A stretch of DNA of 64,000 nucleotides, from the NCBI GenBank assembly GCA_963804055.1, contig CAWDOU010000013.1, positions 124,001-188,000 on the forward strand. Direction: 5' to 3'. The notes beneath the pieces are model-generated. The model was not told the DNA's origin. It did no database searches and saw only the letters and a program-made list of their open reading frames with translations. The DNA comes from Bog-473 sp963804055. Its GTDB lineage: Bacteria > Actinomycetota > Acidimicrobiia > Acidimicrobiales > RAAP-2. Shown piece by piece: positions 42,873 to 52,341 of the stretch; the stretch's first letter is position 1; each line of letters opens with the position of its first letter. A program made the translations under genes and the position numbers.

Positions 42873-43951
42873 CTAGCGGTGCGAGATGTCGAGCACGAAC
42901 GCGGTGAGGGGGCCCCGTCCGCGCACCCCGAGCTTCCCGTAGATGTTGTCGAGGTGCTTCTTCACGGTGGCCGCGGACATGTGCAGGTTCTCGCCGACGG
43001 CGGCATTGGTCATGCCGCTGACCACGCAGCGGACCACTTCGGCTTCTCGGGTCGTCAGCCCCAGGGTCTCGAAATCGGGTTGACGTTGGTCCGGTGATTC
43101 CGTTCGGAGCAGGAGTGCGCCCGGGTGATCCGCCTGCGCCGGGAGATAGCGGAGCGACGCCCGGGCTCCGCGGCTGCCCGCTCGCAGCGGCTTGAGGAGG
43201 GCCAAGGTCTCGGACCCCGAGGCCAGCGAGCGCTGTTGGTCCAGCCACCGCTCGAGCCTGAACGGGAACGGGCTCGCGTCCGTCGGTCGCCCGAAATGCC
43301 GGTACAGCGCGGTGAGTGCTCCGGGCGTCAGCTCGAAGGGCGGATCGGAGAGGACGATCACGTTTGCACCGCCGTCGACTGCGGCATCGGTGGCCACCCG
43401 CAGCAGGGACCGCAGGCGGTCCTGATCCTTCGCGTTGTACCAGGCTTGGGCCAGGTGCGGCCGCAACATGTTGAGCACAGCGCGGTCTCGTTCGGAGAAG
43501 TCCTTGTCGGATCGCACGGCCACCATGGCCAACAGAACCGGCCGTGGCGCGGGGAGCGCCAGTGACATCTGGTATTCGATGCCGAGGTGCCGGTAGACCT
43601 GCTGGTACACCGAGCTCGCGTGTGGTACTCGTCCCGCGTCCAGAAGTCGCTGATCCGTTTGGCCGATCCGTCTGCGGTCATGCTGTAGTAGCGCATCAGA
43701 GGGTGCTCGTCGGCCAACTCCACCAGAAGGGTCTGGAGATCCTCCGGCGCGGAGAAGGACTCGGGCTCGGCGACGTAGCTCATCCGCCCGGCGCTGGGGT
43801 CGACCTCGTTGAGGGCCAGGGCGTCCGACGGCACCAGCCCGGCCAGCTCCTTGACGGCCGCCCGCGAGAACTCGTCGGGACTCCGGGCTTGACTGACGCT
43901 CTGCACGACCGCGAGCACCCTCTCGAGGTCGGAATGCGTCAAGCGCGCCAT
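42873..43951 (-). pseudogene. LuxR-family transcriptional regulator with a frameshift
   Basis: Reconstructed at about 359 residues. N-terminal part (MARLTHSDLERVLAVVQSVSQ ... ISDFWTRDEYHT) is in one frame; from SSVYQQVYRHLGIEYQ onward it continues in another to the stop at 42873. The break lies at 43615-43624 and needs either one base added or CG removed from a CGCG. The C-terminal helix-turn-helix (LTTREAEVVRCVVSGMTNAAVGENLHMSAATVKKHLDNIYGKLGV) is complete. Middle region is GAF/PAS-like. Sequence error or a real lesion cannot be told apart here. Confidence 0.78.
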
Positions 43952-44115
43952 TCCCCACCGTATCGAGGTCCTTCGTGCACATGCCGGGTTGACGGACCGG
44001 TTCGGCGGGGCGGCCCGTCGCTCCCCGTGCTCGAACGGCCGCCGGCCGGCGAGGTCCCACATCCGGGTCGTCGGTGCCCGAACACCCCAGCGGCCACCGG
44101 CTACCGTCTCGGCCC
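43952..44115. promoter_or_regulatory. Divergent region between LuxR regulator and FKBP lipoprotein
   Basis: 164 bases between divergent starts at 43951 and 44116. No clear operator; the regulator could control either gene (inference from position only). Confidence 0.3.
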
Positions 44116-44721
44116 ATGCTCCTCCTCAACCCCCGGCGCCGGACGCTGGCGCTGGTGGCCCTGACGGCCGCCGGCACGCTCGGCCTTGCCGCCTGCAGCT
44201 CGTCGCCGTCCAAGTCGTCGAGCGTCGCCAAGGTCTCCTACAACACGGGCAGTGGCCCCGACGCCACGACCACCACCACGAACGCGGCGGGACAGACGAC
44301 CACGATCGGCACCATCCCCGCGGCCGACCTGTCGCCTGCGGGCACCGCCGGGCAGGCACCGACGGTCACCGTCCCCGGCGGGGCGCCGCCATCGGGTCTC
44401 GAGAGCGCCGATCTCATCGTCGGCAACGGTCGGGAGGCCGCTCCGGGAGACCAGGTCACCGTGCAGTACGTCCTGGCCACCTACTCGGCCAAGCAGGTGA
44501 TCCAGTCCTCGTGGACGAGCCAGCCCTTCACCTTCACGCTCGGCGAGGGGCAGGTCATTCCCGGCTGGGACCAGGGAGTGCCTGGCATGCACGAGGGCGG
44601 CCGGCGTGAGCTCATCATCCCGCCGAGCCTCGGCTACGGCGCCAAGCCGCCCCAGGGGGCGCAGGGCATCGCCGCCAACGACACGCTGGTCTTCGTGATC
44701 GACCTCCTCAAGGTCGACTGA
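44116..44721 (+). CDS. FKBP-type peptidyl-prolyl isomerase, lipoprotein
   Basis: 201 residues. Lipoprotein signal (basic start, LALVALTAAGTLGLAAC lipobox), then a Thr/Ser/Pro-rich linker (40-100), then one FKBP domain: GDQVTVQYVLATYSAKQVIQSSW, FTFTLGEGQVIPGWDQGVPGMHEGGRRELIIPPSLGYG, ANDTLVFVIDLLKVD. It would fold proteins outside the membrane. ATG at 44116 gives the signal; the longer frame to 44074 is rejected. Confidence 0.9.
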   Translation: MLLLNPRRRTLALVALTAAGTLGLAACSSSPSKSSSVAKVSYNTGSGPDATTTTTNAAGQTTTIGTIPAADLSPAGTAGQAPTVTVPGGAPPSGLESADLIVGNGREAAPGDQVTVQYVLATYSAKQVIQSSWTSQPFTFTLGEGQVIPGWDQGVPGMHEGGRRELIIPPSLGYGAKPPQGAQGIAANDTLVFVIDLLKVD

Positions 44722-44730
44722 GGATCACCG

Positions 44731-45486
44731 GTGGAGATCGCCGCCCACATCGACGCACTGCGGGTCGAGGGCGAGCGGATGACCGACGCCGTCGCACGGG
44801 CGCAGCCCGACGACGCGGTGCCCTCGTGTCCGGACTGGGTCGTGCGCGACCTGGCCCGGCACACGGGCGGGGTGCACCGCTGGGCGACGGGCTTCGTCCG
44901 AGGGAGGACCGAGCCCGTCGACGCCGATCTCGACGATGTCGCGGGCACCTGGCCACCCGACGCCGGGCTGGCCGGCTGGCTCGGGCAGGGCTGCACCGAC
45001 CTCGCGGACGCGCTGGCCGCCGCACCCGACGACCTGCAGTGTTGGACCTTCCTGCCCGCCCCCTCGCCGCGCGCCATGTGGGCCCGGCGTCAGGCGCACG
45101 AGACCGCGATCCACCGGGTCGACGCCGAGCTGGCCGCCGGGCTCCCCCTCACGCCCCGGGCACCCGACTTCGCCGCCGACGGCGTCGACGAGCTCCTGAT
45201 GCTCTTCGTCCCCCGCCGCAGCACGCGCCTACGGGCCGACCCGCCGACCACCTTGGCCGTGCGCTGTGCCGATCTCGACGCCGCCTGGCTGCTCCGCCTG
45301 GACGACAGCGGCGTGACCACGACGCATGCCCAACGCGACGTTGCCGCCGCGTGCACGGTCACCGGGAAGGCCGGCGATCTCTACCTGGCCTTGTGGAACC
45401 GCGCCCCGGCGGACGACCTGGCCGTCGAGGGCGAGCGCGCCGTGCTGGGACGCTTCTCAGACGGCGTCCGGATCCGCTGGTCCTGA
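44731..45486 (+). CDS. DinB-like maleylpyruvate isomerase family (mycothiol-dependent) protein
   Basis: 251 residues. N-terminal four-helix metal-binding domain: SCPDWVVRDLARHTGGVHRWA with the first His, and RRQAHETAIHRVDAELAAG with the further His pair, as in mycothiol-dependent maleylpyruvate isomerases. C-terminal domain (VTGKAGDLYLALWNRAP) is the usual SCP2/MDMPI extension. Reaction here unknown. GTG start 9 bases after the FKBP gene; convergent with the PLDc_N-like gene. Confidence 0.88.
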   Translation: MEIAAHIDALRVEGERMTDAVARAQPDDAVPSCPDWVVRDLARHTGGVHRWATGFVRGRTEPVDADLDDVAGTWPPDAGLAGWLGQGCTDLADALAAAPDDLQCWTFLPAPSPRAMWARRQAHETAIHRVDAELAAGLPLTPRAPDFAADGVDELLMLFVPRRSTRLRADPPTTLAVRCADLDAAWLLRLDDSGVTTTHAQRDVAAACTVTGKAGDLYLALWNRAPADDLAVEGERAVLGRFSDGVRIRWS

Positions 45487-45832
45487 CCGGTCCTGACCGG
45501 GTCAGACGCTCAGACGGTCGGAACCGTCGGAAGTCGGTCGGGCCCCGCCGGCGCCCGAAGAGCCAGTACGCCAGCGAACCCGTCGTGTTCGTGGTGGCCC
45601 ACAGGCGCCACAGGCGCTTCGGACCCCGCACCGCCTCGTCCGGACGGCGGCGCAGGTCCCGCAGGGTGAAGCGGGCCAGGATCACGTGGACGACGAGGAT
45701 CGCAATGAGGATCCGCTTCTGTTGGTCGTTCAGGTCGAAGGGGCCACGGCCTCCCGGCACGGCAGGCGCTGGTGGCTCGGGCCTCCGGTCCGGGTCGGCG
45801 CCGTTGCTGCTCTCGTCCATCAGGTCGCTCAC
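45359..45832 (-). CDS. PLDc_N-like small protein, 3' end uncertain
   Basis: N-terminal ~95 residues: an acidic, Pro-rich start, one hydrophobic helix (KRILIAILVVHVILARFTL), then KRLWRLWATTNTTGSLAYWLFGRR, the pattern of the phospholipase-D N-terminal (PLDc_N) membrane domain. As read, the frame then continues as Arg/Pro-rich text 127 bases into the opposite gene. A stop one frame over at 45510-45512 would give a more natural end (RLPTVPTV), so a frameshift near the GGCCCC at 45541-45546 is suspected. Start GTG 45832 (ATG 45820 possible), 9 bases after ftsY. Confidence 0.6.
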   Translation of the reverse strand: MSDLMDESSNGADPDRRPEPPAPAVPGGRGPFDLNDQQKRILIAILVVHVILARFTLRDLRRRPDEAVRGPKRLWRLWATTNTTGSLAYWLFGRRRGPTDFRRFRPSERLTRSGPVRTSGSGRRLRSVPARRARPRRPGRPPGRGSTRPGRDRRPSR

Positions 45833-45841
45833 GCGTCCACC

Positions 45842-46990
45842 TCAGTCCGCCGTCAGGAGGGCGTCGACGAACGCCTCGGGATCGAAGTCGACCAGATCGT
45901 CGGGGCCCTCGCCCAGCCCCACCAGCTTGACGGGCACGGAGAGCTCGCGCTCGACCGCCACGACGATGCCACCCTTCGCCGTCCCGTCGAGCTTGGTGAG
46001 CACGATCCCGGTCACGTCCACGGCGTCGGCGAACTGCCGGGCCTGGGTCAGTCCGTTCTGGCCCGTGGTGGCGTCGAGGACCAACAGGACCTCCGTCACG
46101 TTGCCAGGGTCCCGGTCGGCGATGCGCCGGATCTTCTTCAGCTCCTCGACCAGGTTCACCTTGGTGTGCAGGCGTCCCGCCGTGTCGGCCAGCACCAGGT
46201 CGTTCTTGCGGGCCGCGGCACGCTGCACGGCGTCGAACACGATCGCACTCGGGTCGGCGCCCTCGGCGCCGCGCACGATCTCGGTGCCGGTGCGCTCGGC
46301 CCACATGGCGAGCTGGTCGGCCGCGGCGGCGCGGAACGTGTCGCCCGCGGCGAGGAGCACCGAGTGTCCCGCCGCGGACTGGCGCCGGGCCAGCTTGCCG
46401 ATCGTCGTCGTCTTGCCGACGCCGTTGACGCCGACGAACAACCAGACGTCGGGGTGGCCCTCTTTCCCGTCGAAGCGCAGCTCCCGCGACCCGACGCCGT
46501 CGAGGAGCTGGCGGATCGACGCGCCCAGAGCCGCGACCAGGTCGTCGCCGCCGCTGATCTCCTTCGTCTGCACCCTGGCCCGCAGTTCGTCGAGGAGCGC
46601 GCTGGTCGTGCTCACGCCGACATCGGCCCGGATGAGAGCCTCCTCGAGCGATTCCCAGGTCGCCTCGTCGATCCGGCCCGACCGCAGTGCGGCCACGGCG
46701 CCGCTGAAGAGCCCCCGCACGCCGCCGAGGCGGCTCTTGTACGACGGTGGCGCCCCTGGGGCCCCGGCGACCTCGGGCACGCCCGTGGGCGGACCGACCG
46801 GTGCGACCTCGGGCTCGGCCCGGGTGGCCGGAGGCGCCTGCGGGGGCGGTGACGGCGGGGCGCTCGGCGGGGCTGTGGGCGGGGCCGTCGTCGTGCCGCG
46901 CGGACGCCGTCGCGACCGGGTCAGGGCGACCGCGCCCAGGGCCAGGGCCAGCACGGCCACCACGACAATGACGATCACGACGGCGGTCAC
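45842..46990 (-). CDS. ftsY: Signal recognition particle receptor FtsY
   Basis: 382 residues. Unlike E. coli FtsY it opens with a membrane helix (VVIVIVVVAVLALALGAVAL), then a Pro/Ala-rich linker to ~80, then the NG domain: GVNGVGKTTTIGKLA, DTFRAAAADQL, DTAGRL, LTKLDGTAKGGIV. It receives the SRP-ribosome complex. GTG at 46990 overlaps the preceding small gene stop. Confidence 0.95.
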   Translation of the reverse strand: MTAVVIVIVVVAVLALALGAVALTRSRRRPRGTTTAPPTAPPSAPPSPPPQAPPATRAEPEVAPVGPPTGVPEVAGAPGAPPSYKSRLGGVRGLFSGAVAALRSGRIDEATWESLEEALIRADVGVSTTSALLDELRARVQTKEISGGDDLVAALGASIRQLLDGVGSRELRFDGKEGHPDVWLFVGVNGVGKTTTIGKLARRQSAAGHSVLLAAGDTFRAAAADQLAMWAERTGTEIVRGAEGADPSAIVFDAVQRAAARKNDLVLADTAGRLHTKVNLVEELKKIRRIADRDPGNVTEVLLVLDATTGQNGLTQARQFADAVDVTGIVLTKLDGTAKGGIVVAVERELSVPVKLVGLGEGPDDLVDFDPEAFVDALLTAD

Positions 46991-47217
46991 GGGTGCGGGT
47001 CCTCCGGCTCGTCATCGCCACCGCTGCCCTCGGCCGCCGCGGCCGCCGCTTCGGCCGCCGCCACCGCCGCTGCCTCCTCGGCGTAGGTCGCCTGGTCGTC
47101 GTCCCCGTACGCGGCGTCCTCCCGCGTGGCCCGCCGCGTCCGGGCGACCGCGGTCACCCCGGCGATGACACAGATGACAGCGACGACGATGAAGACGAAG
47201 CCGAGCGTGCCGGTCAC
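46987..47217 (-). CDS. Small single-pass membrane protein between smc and ftsY
   Basis: 76 residues. One N-terminal helix (LGFVFIVVAVICVIAGVTAV), then a basic stretch and an acidic, Ala-rich tail (EEAAAVAAAEAAAAAAEG). No family recognised. Both ends overlap neighbours by GTGA (smc stop, ftsY start), so all three are translationally coupled. May be a topology or partner subunit for FtsY (inference). Confidence 0.65.
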   Translation of the reverse strand: MTGTLGFVFIVVAVICVIAGVTAVARTRRATREDAAYGDDDQATYAEEAAAVAAAEAAAAAAEGSGGDDEPEDPHP

Positions 47218-50200
47218 GCCGGCTCTTTCTCCTTCTCCACCTTCTGGCTGACCACCTGCGACGAGCCGCCGGGCGCCATCGTGACGCCGTACAGCGCGTC
47301 GCCCGTCTCCATGGTGCGCTTCTGGTGGCTCACGATGAGCAGCTGCGCCTCGTCCCGGAATTCGTGCACCAGGGCCAGGAAACGACTGAGGTTCACGTCG
47401 TCGAGCGCGGCCTCGACCTCGTCCATCATGTAGAAGGGCGAGGGACGGCTCCGGAAGACGGCGAAGAGGAAGGCCAGCGCCGCCATGGAGCGCTCGCCGC
47501 CCGAGAGGAGCGAGACCCGGCGCACGTTGCGACCGGCCGGGCGCACCTCGATCTCGACGCCCGTGTTGAGCAGGTCGTCGGGCTCGAGCAGCATGAGGCG
47601 TCCCGTGCCGCCCGGGAAGAGCATGGCGATGAGGGCCGAGAAGTGCTCGTTGACGTCGGCGGCGGCGGCGGCGAACGATGTCATGATCTCGTGGTCGAGC
47701 GTGCGCACCACCTCGTGCAACTCGCGGCGCGCGCCACGTACGTCGTCGACCTGTGCCTCGAGCTCCTTGTGGCGCTCCTCCAGGGTCGAGAGCTCCTCGA
47801 GCGCGAGCGGGTTGACCGGACCCAGCGCCGACAGCTTGCGCTCCAGCTCCTCGGCGTGCTGCGGCAGCGTGGTGCCCTCCGGCGCCTCGGGCGCGGGGAG
47901 GCCCGTCAGCTCCTCCGGGGTGGCGCCGAGGTCGCGCGCGATGTGCTCGTGCAGTGCCTCCAGGCGCAGATCGACCTCGTTCGACTCCAGGTCGAGCGTC
48001 CGGGTCCGCGAACGGACCGCCTCGAGGCGTTGCTCCGTCGTGTGGCGGTCCTGGCGCAGGCGCTCGAGCTTCTCCCCGCCGGCGCGCACGGCGTCGACCT
48101 GATCCTGGTAGTCGTGGCGCAACGATTCGAAGACGCCGTCGAGCCGCTCGTGCTCGCCCTGGACGAGGACCTCCAGCCGGGCGAGCGCCGCACCCTCGGC
48201 CTCCAACCGGCGCCGGCGCGTCGCCGCGGTTGCGCGCTCTTCCGCATGGCCCTGCAGGCGTCGCTCCACCTCGGCCTGGCGCTCGGCCAGGACCCGCCGG
48301 CGCTCGACCACGCCGGCCACGCGCACCTCGAGCTCCTGCCGGCGCCCCCGGAGCCCGACGCGTCGCTCCTCCAGCGCCTCCCAGGCCTCGAGGGCCTCCT
48401 GCAGCTCGGGCAGCGACCCGGCCAGCTGCGCCTGCTCGGCGGTCACGTCGGCCAGGCGCTGGTGCGCCGCCGCCATGGCGGACCGGGCCTCCTCGAGCTC
48501 GCCGGCGACCCGGCGTTGCTCCTCGGCCGCGCGCTCCCGGTCGGCCCGGCCGGTCTCACAAGCCGTGGCGTGGCGGTCGTTGGCCCGCTCGGCCGCCGTG
48601 CGGGCGTCACGGCAGCGCCCCAGGACGATGCGGCTCTCCGCCAGGTGGGCCCGCGCCAGCTCGGCGGCCGCGGCCGCCTCCTCGGCGCGCCGGCGCGCCT
48701 CTTCGACCGAGGCCGCCGTGACCACGCTGGTGGCCGAGCGCACGCGCCAGCCCGTGGCGGCGAAGCGATCGCCTTCGGGGGTGACGACCACCAGGTCGTC
48801 GCGGGCCAGCGACAGGTCGATGGCCTCCTCCCACCCGTCGACGCGGACGGCGCGGCCGACCAGGGTGTCGAGCACCGACTCCGCGACCGAGCCGCCGTGG
48901 CGCACCCGCACGTGGCGGCGCACCGGCTCGGCGCTGCTCGCGGCGGGCAGGTCGCCCATGGCCGGCGACGACGTGGACCGGGGCGTCAGGACGGCACCCG
49001 TGACCCCGCCCTCGCGCAGGGTGGCCAGTGCGGCCTGCGCCGAGCGCCGGCCGTCGACCACCACCGCGGAGACGCCGGCACCGATGGCGGCCTCGAAGGC
49101 GGCGTCCCACCCGTCGTCGATCTCCACCAGATCGACCAGTGAACCGACCACGCCGTCGACGTCGCGCAGCAGCTCGCGCCCGCCCGCGCCCTGCAGGTCC
49201 GCCAGCGCGCGCTCCAGCGCCTCGGCCCGGGCAGCCGTGCGGTAGCGCGCCTCCTCGGCCTCGTCGGCGGACACCTGGGCCGCCTCGGCGGTCTGCACCG
49301 CAGCCTCGAGCTCCGCGCTTCGGGCCGCCAGCTCGGCCTCGAGGGCAGCCGTCGCCTCGTCCAGCTCGTCGGCCTGCCTGGCCAGGAGATCGGCCCGCAC
49401 CGCGGCGCCGGCCGTCCGCTCCTCGAGCGCGCCCAGCCGCGCCCCGAGCGCATCCATGTCCTCCTGCTCGCGCACCGCGGCGCGGGCCGCGGACTCCGTG
49501 CGGGAGCGAACCCGGGCGATGGCCTGGTCCGGCGCGTCGTCGCCGAGCACCGAGGCCCAGCGCGTCCGCAACCCCGTCGCCTCGTCGTCCAGCGCGGCCA
49601 GCGCCGCGTCGAGCTCGGCCCGCTCGGGCGCCCCGCCGGCCTCCTCCTCGGCCTCCGCCGCCACCAGCTCGGTGGCCAGTCGTGCCGCCTCGGCCTCGAG
49701 CGTCGAGACCACGTCGACGTCGGCGGCCGCATCGAGGGCGGCCACCACGCCACGGCTGCGCTCGCGCAACACGCCGGAGAGCCCGCGGGCGCGCTCGACC
49801 AGTCCCTGCACCCGCCCCAGCGCGTTGGCCAGGTCCTCCTCACGGCGCGACGACAGCTCGGCGGTGGTCGACGTCGCCTCGGCGTCGAGCTGTTCGAGGG
49901 CCTCGTGCAGCTCCGTCTCCTCGTCACGGCACACGGCCAGGTTCTGCACCGCCGCCCGGCGGCGCGCGCTCAGGTCGGACTGCTCGGCCCCGGCGAGATA
50001 CCGCCGCACCGTCAGCAGCTCCGTCGCCACGCTGTCGTGCGAGCGGGCCGCCGCCGCCTGCCGCTCCAGGGGCCTGATCTGGCGCCGCACCTCGCGCACC
50101 AGATCGCCCAGGCGCTCCAGGTTCTCGGCCGTCCCGGCGAGCCGGCGCTCCGCCCGCTCCCGGCGGCGCCGGTGCTTCAACACGCCGGCCGCCTCCTCGA

Positions 50201-50681
50201 TGATGGCCCGCCGGTCCTCGGGCCGGGCGTTGAGCACGGTGTCGAGCTGCCCCTGGCCGATGATCATGTGCTGCGTGCGGCCCACGCCCGAGTCGCTGAG
50301 GAGCTCCTGAATGTCGAGCAGCCGGCACGGCGCGCCGTTGATGGCGTACTCGCTGTCGCCCGAGCGGAAGAGCGTCCGGGTGATGGTGACCTCGGACAGC
50401 TCAATCGGCAGCTTGCCCGACGAGTTGTCGATGGTGAGCGACACCTCGGCCCGGCCCAGCTGGGGCCGCGACGACGTCCCGGCGAAGATGACGTCCTCCA
50501 TTTTGGCCGAGCGCAGCGAGCGCGGGCCCTGGGCCCCGAGCACCCAGGTGACGGCGTCGACGACGTTGGATTTCCCGCTTCCGTTGGGGCCGACGACCAC
50601 GGTGATCCCGGGCTCGAACTCCAGCACCGTCGGGTCGGCGAAGGACTTGAAACCCTTCATGCTGAGCGACTTCAGGAACAT
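47214..50681 (-). CDS. smc: Chromosome segregation ATPase SMC
   Basis: 1155 residues, full length. N-terminal ATPase half: FKSFADPTVLEFEPGITVVVGPNGSGKSNVVDAV. Coiled coils flank a central hinge (~490-640, GVVGSLVDLVEID ... GWRVRSATSV). C-terminal half: signature LLSGGERSMAALAFLFAVF, Walker B PFYMMDEVEAALDD and D-loop. It works with ScpA/ScpB, which are not in the window. mutM lies 39 bases upstream. Confidence 0.97.
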   Translation of the reverse strand: MFLKSLSMKGFKSFADPTVLEFEPGITVVVGPNGSGKSNVVDAVTWVLGAQGPRSLRSAKMEDVIFAGTSSRPQLGRAEVSLTIDNSSGKLPIELSEVTITRTLFRSGDSEYAINGAPCRLLDIQELLSDSGVGRTQHMIIGQGQLDTVLNARPEDRRAIIEEAAGVLKHRRRRERAERRLAGTAENLERLGDLVREVRRQIRPLERQAAAARSHDSVATELLTVRRYLAGAEQSDLSARRRAAVQNLAVCRDEETELHEALEQLDAEATSTTAELSSRREEDLANALGRVQGLVERARGLSGVLRERSRGVVAALDAAADVDVVSTLEAEAARLATELVAAEAEEEAGGAPERAELDAALAALDDEATGLRTRWASVLGDDAPDQAIARVRSRTESAARAAVREQEDMDALGARLGALEERTAGAAVRADLLARQADELDEATAALEAELAARSAELEAAVQTAEAAQVSADEAEEARYRTAARAEALERALADLQGAGGRELLRDVDGVVGSLVDLVEIDDGWDAAFEAAIGAGVSAVVVDGRRSAQAALATLREGGVTGAVLTPRSTSSPAMGDLPAASSAEPVRRHVRVRHGGSVAESVLDTLVGRAVRVDGWEEAIDLSLARDDLVVVTPEGDRFAATGWRVRSATSVVTAASVEEARRRAEEAAAAAELARAHLAESRIVLGRCRDARTAAERANDRHATACETGRADRERAAEEQRRVAGELEEARSAMAAAHQRLADVTAEQAQLAGSLPELQEALEAWEALEERRVGLRGRRQELEVRVAGVVERRRVLAERQAEVERRLQGHAEERATAATRRRRLEAEGAALARLEVLVQGEHERLDGVFESLRHDYQDQVDAVRAGGEKLERLRQDRHTTEQRLEAVRSRTRTLDLESNEVDLRLEALHEHIARDLGATPEELTGLPAPEAPEGTTLPQHAEELERKLSALGPVNPLALEELSTLEERHKELEAQVDDVRGARRELHEVVRTLDHEIMTSFAAAAADVNEHFSALIAMLFPGGTGRLMLLEPDDLLNTGVEIEVRPAGRNVRRVSLLSGGERSMAALAFLFAVFRSRPSPFYMMDEVEAALDDVNLSRFLALVHEFRDEAQLLIVSHQKRTMETGDALYGVTMAPGGSSQVVSQKVEKEKEPA

Positions 50682-50720
50682 CGGGGCGACCCTACCGGAG
50701 GCCTACGGGCGACGGGTGGC

Positions 50721-51620
50721 TCACACCTGGCAGTGCTCGCAGAAGAAGGTCGAGCGACCGCCCGCCTTCACGCGCACGATGGTGTTGCGGCAGCGCCGGC
50801 AGGGCTCCCCCTCGCGGTCGTAGACCTGGTGCGAGCCCTGGAAGTCGCCGAGCTCGCCGAAGAGGTCGCGGTATTGCTCGTCGGCCAGCGAGGAGCCGCG
50901 GTGCTTGATGGCGTCGGCCAACGTCTCCACAATTGCCCGGTAGAGCCGGCGCACCTCCGTCGCGGTCAGCGAGTCGGCCGGCCGGTCGTAGCGCAGGCCG
51001 GCCTGGTAGAGCATCTCGTCGGAGTACAGGTTCCCGATGCCCGCCGTGAAGCTCTGGTCCATCAGGAGCGCCTTCACACCGCCGTGATGCTGGTGCAGCA
51101 GGGCGCCGAAGCGGTCCCAGCTCATCAGGTCCTCGATGGGGTCGAACCCGAGGTGGGCCAGCTCGGGGATCGCCTTGCGGATGGCGGCGCCGTCGCCGCC
51201 CGCCGTGCCCGAGACCGGGCTCAAAGGGGTCCCGTCGGCCTTGAGGGGCGGGGTGGAGACGAACATCTCCCCGAAGGTGCGGGGGTCCACGTAGCGCAGC
51301 TCGCCGCCCTGGGTGAACGTGATCACCACGTGGGTGTGCTTGGGCTTGGGGTCCTTGGGCGACTTGACCCGCAGCAGCTGCCCGCTCATGCCGAGATGCA
51401 CGACGAGCGTGTCCCCGGTATCCAGCGTCAGGAGCAGGTACTTCCCCAGTCGCCCCACGGACTTGATGGTGTGGCCCTCCAGGAGGGCCCGGAAGTGCTT
51501 GGCCGAGGCATGCCGGCGCACGGAGCGGCCGTTGGAGACGGAGACCGCCTTGATTTTGCGGCCCACCACCTCACGGGACAGGTCTTGGCGCAGCGTCTCG
51601 ACTTCGGGCAGCTCAGGCAC
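50721..51620 (-). CDS. mutM: Formamidopyrimidine-DNA glycosylase
   Basis: 299 residues. Begins (GTG)PELPEVETLRQDL, exposing the catalytic N-terminal proline; KYLLL with the catalytic Lys region, VHLGMSGQLL, and C-terminal zinc finger CRRCRNTIVRVKAGGRSTFFCEHCQ. Removes 8-oxoguanine and FaPy. About 20 residues longer than E. coli enzyme through a loop near TPPLKADGTPLSPVSG. Overlaps rnc by 8 bases. Confidence 0.95.
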   Translation of the reverse strand: MPELPEVETLRQDLSREVVGRKIKAVSVSNGRSVRRHASAKHFRALLEGHTIKSVGRLGKYLLLTLDTGDTLVVHLGMSGQLLRVKSPKDPKPKHTHVVITFTQGGELRYVDPRTFGEMFVSTPPLKADGTPLSPVSGTAGGDGAAIRKAIPELAHLGFDPIEDLMSWDRFGALLHQHHGGVKALLMDQSFTAGIGNLYSDEMLYQAGLRYDRPADSLTATEVRRLYRAIVETLADAIKHRGSSLADEQYRDLFGELGDFQGSHQVYDREGEPCRRCRNTIVRVKAGGRSTFFCEHCQV

Positions 51621-52341
51621 TGGTGAGGCCCTCCCAGGCCGCTCGCGCGGCCTCCTGTTCGGCATCCTTCTTCGAGCGTCCTTCGCCCGCCCCCCAACGC
51701 GTCCCGCCCAGGAAGACCTCGGCCATGTAGACCCGGTCGTGGTCGGGCCCCGACCCGACCACCACGTAGCGCGGCGTCCCCTCGCCGTCGCGCACGGCCT
51801 TCTCCTGCAGGCGGCTCTTGTGATCGAAGTCGTCGGGCTCCTCGCCGGCCCGCTCGATGGCCTCGCCCAGCTCGCGCAGGACCAGCTCGCGGGAGGCCTC
51901 CCAGCCGGCGTCGAGGTAGACCGCGCCGAGAATGGCCTCGAAGGCGTCGGCCAGGATGGAGGCCTTGGCCCGGCCGCCTGATCCTTCTTCCCCCCGGCCC
52001 AACAGGAGGACCTCACCGACCCCGAGCCGGGCCGCCACCTGGGCCAGGACGCGGGCGTTCACCACGGCGGAGCGGACCTTGGCCAGCTTGCCCTCGGCGA
52101 AGTCGGGAAAGCGCTCGAAGGTGTAGCCCGCCACGATCAGGCCGAGGACGGCGTCGCCCAGGAACTCGAGCCGCTCGTTGGAGGGCGCGCCGCCTTCCTG
52201 CTCGCCGCACCAGCTCCGGTGGGCGAGGGCGTGCTGAAGGAGGCTCAAGTCGGCGAAGGAATGGCCAAGTCGCTCGGCCAGTGCGGCCGCACCCTCAGCG
52301 CCGGAGTCAACCCGCCTCGAGCTTGGCGTAGACGTAGTCAA
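51613..52341 (-). CDS. rnc: Ribonuclease III
   Basis: About 242 residues. Catalytic motif NERLEFLGDAVLG, second site Asp/Glu in ILADAFEAILGAVYLD, and a C-terminal dsRNA-binding domain (DHKSRLQEKAVRDGEGTPRYVVV). Start is uncertain: no ATG/GTG is in frame near the expected N-terminus (LAERLGHSFADLSLL). TTG 52341 inside acpP is used here; CTG 52281 and an out-of-frame TTG at the acpP stop are alternatives. Confidence 0.92.
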   Translation of the reverse strand: MTTSTPSSRRVDSGAEGAAALAERLGHSFADLSLLQHALAHRSWCGEQEGGAPSNERLEFLGDAVLGLIVAGYTFERFPDFAEGKLAKVRSAVVNARVLAQVAARLGVGEVLLLGRGEEGSGGRAKASILADAFEAILGAVYLDAGWEASRELVLRELGEAIERAGEEPDDFDHKSRLQEKAVRDGEGTPRYVVVGSGPDHDRVYMAEVFLGGTRWGAGEGRSKKDAEQEAARAAWEGLTSA

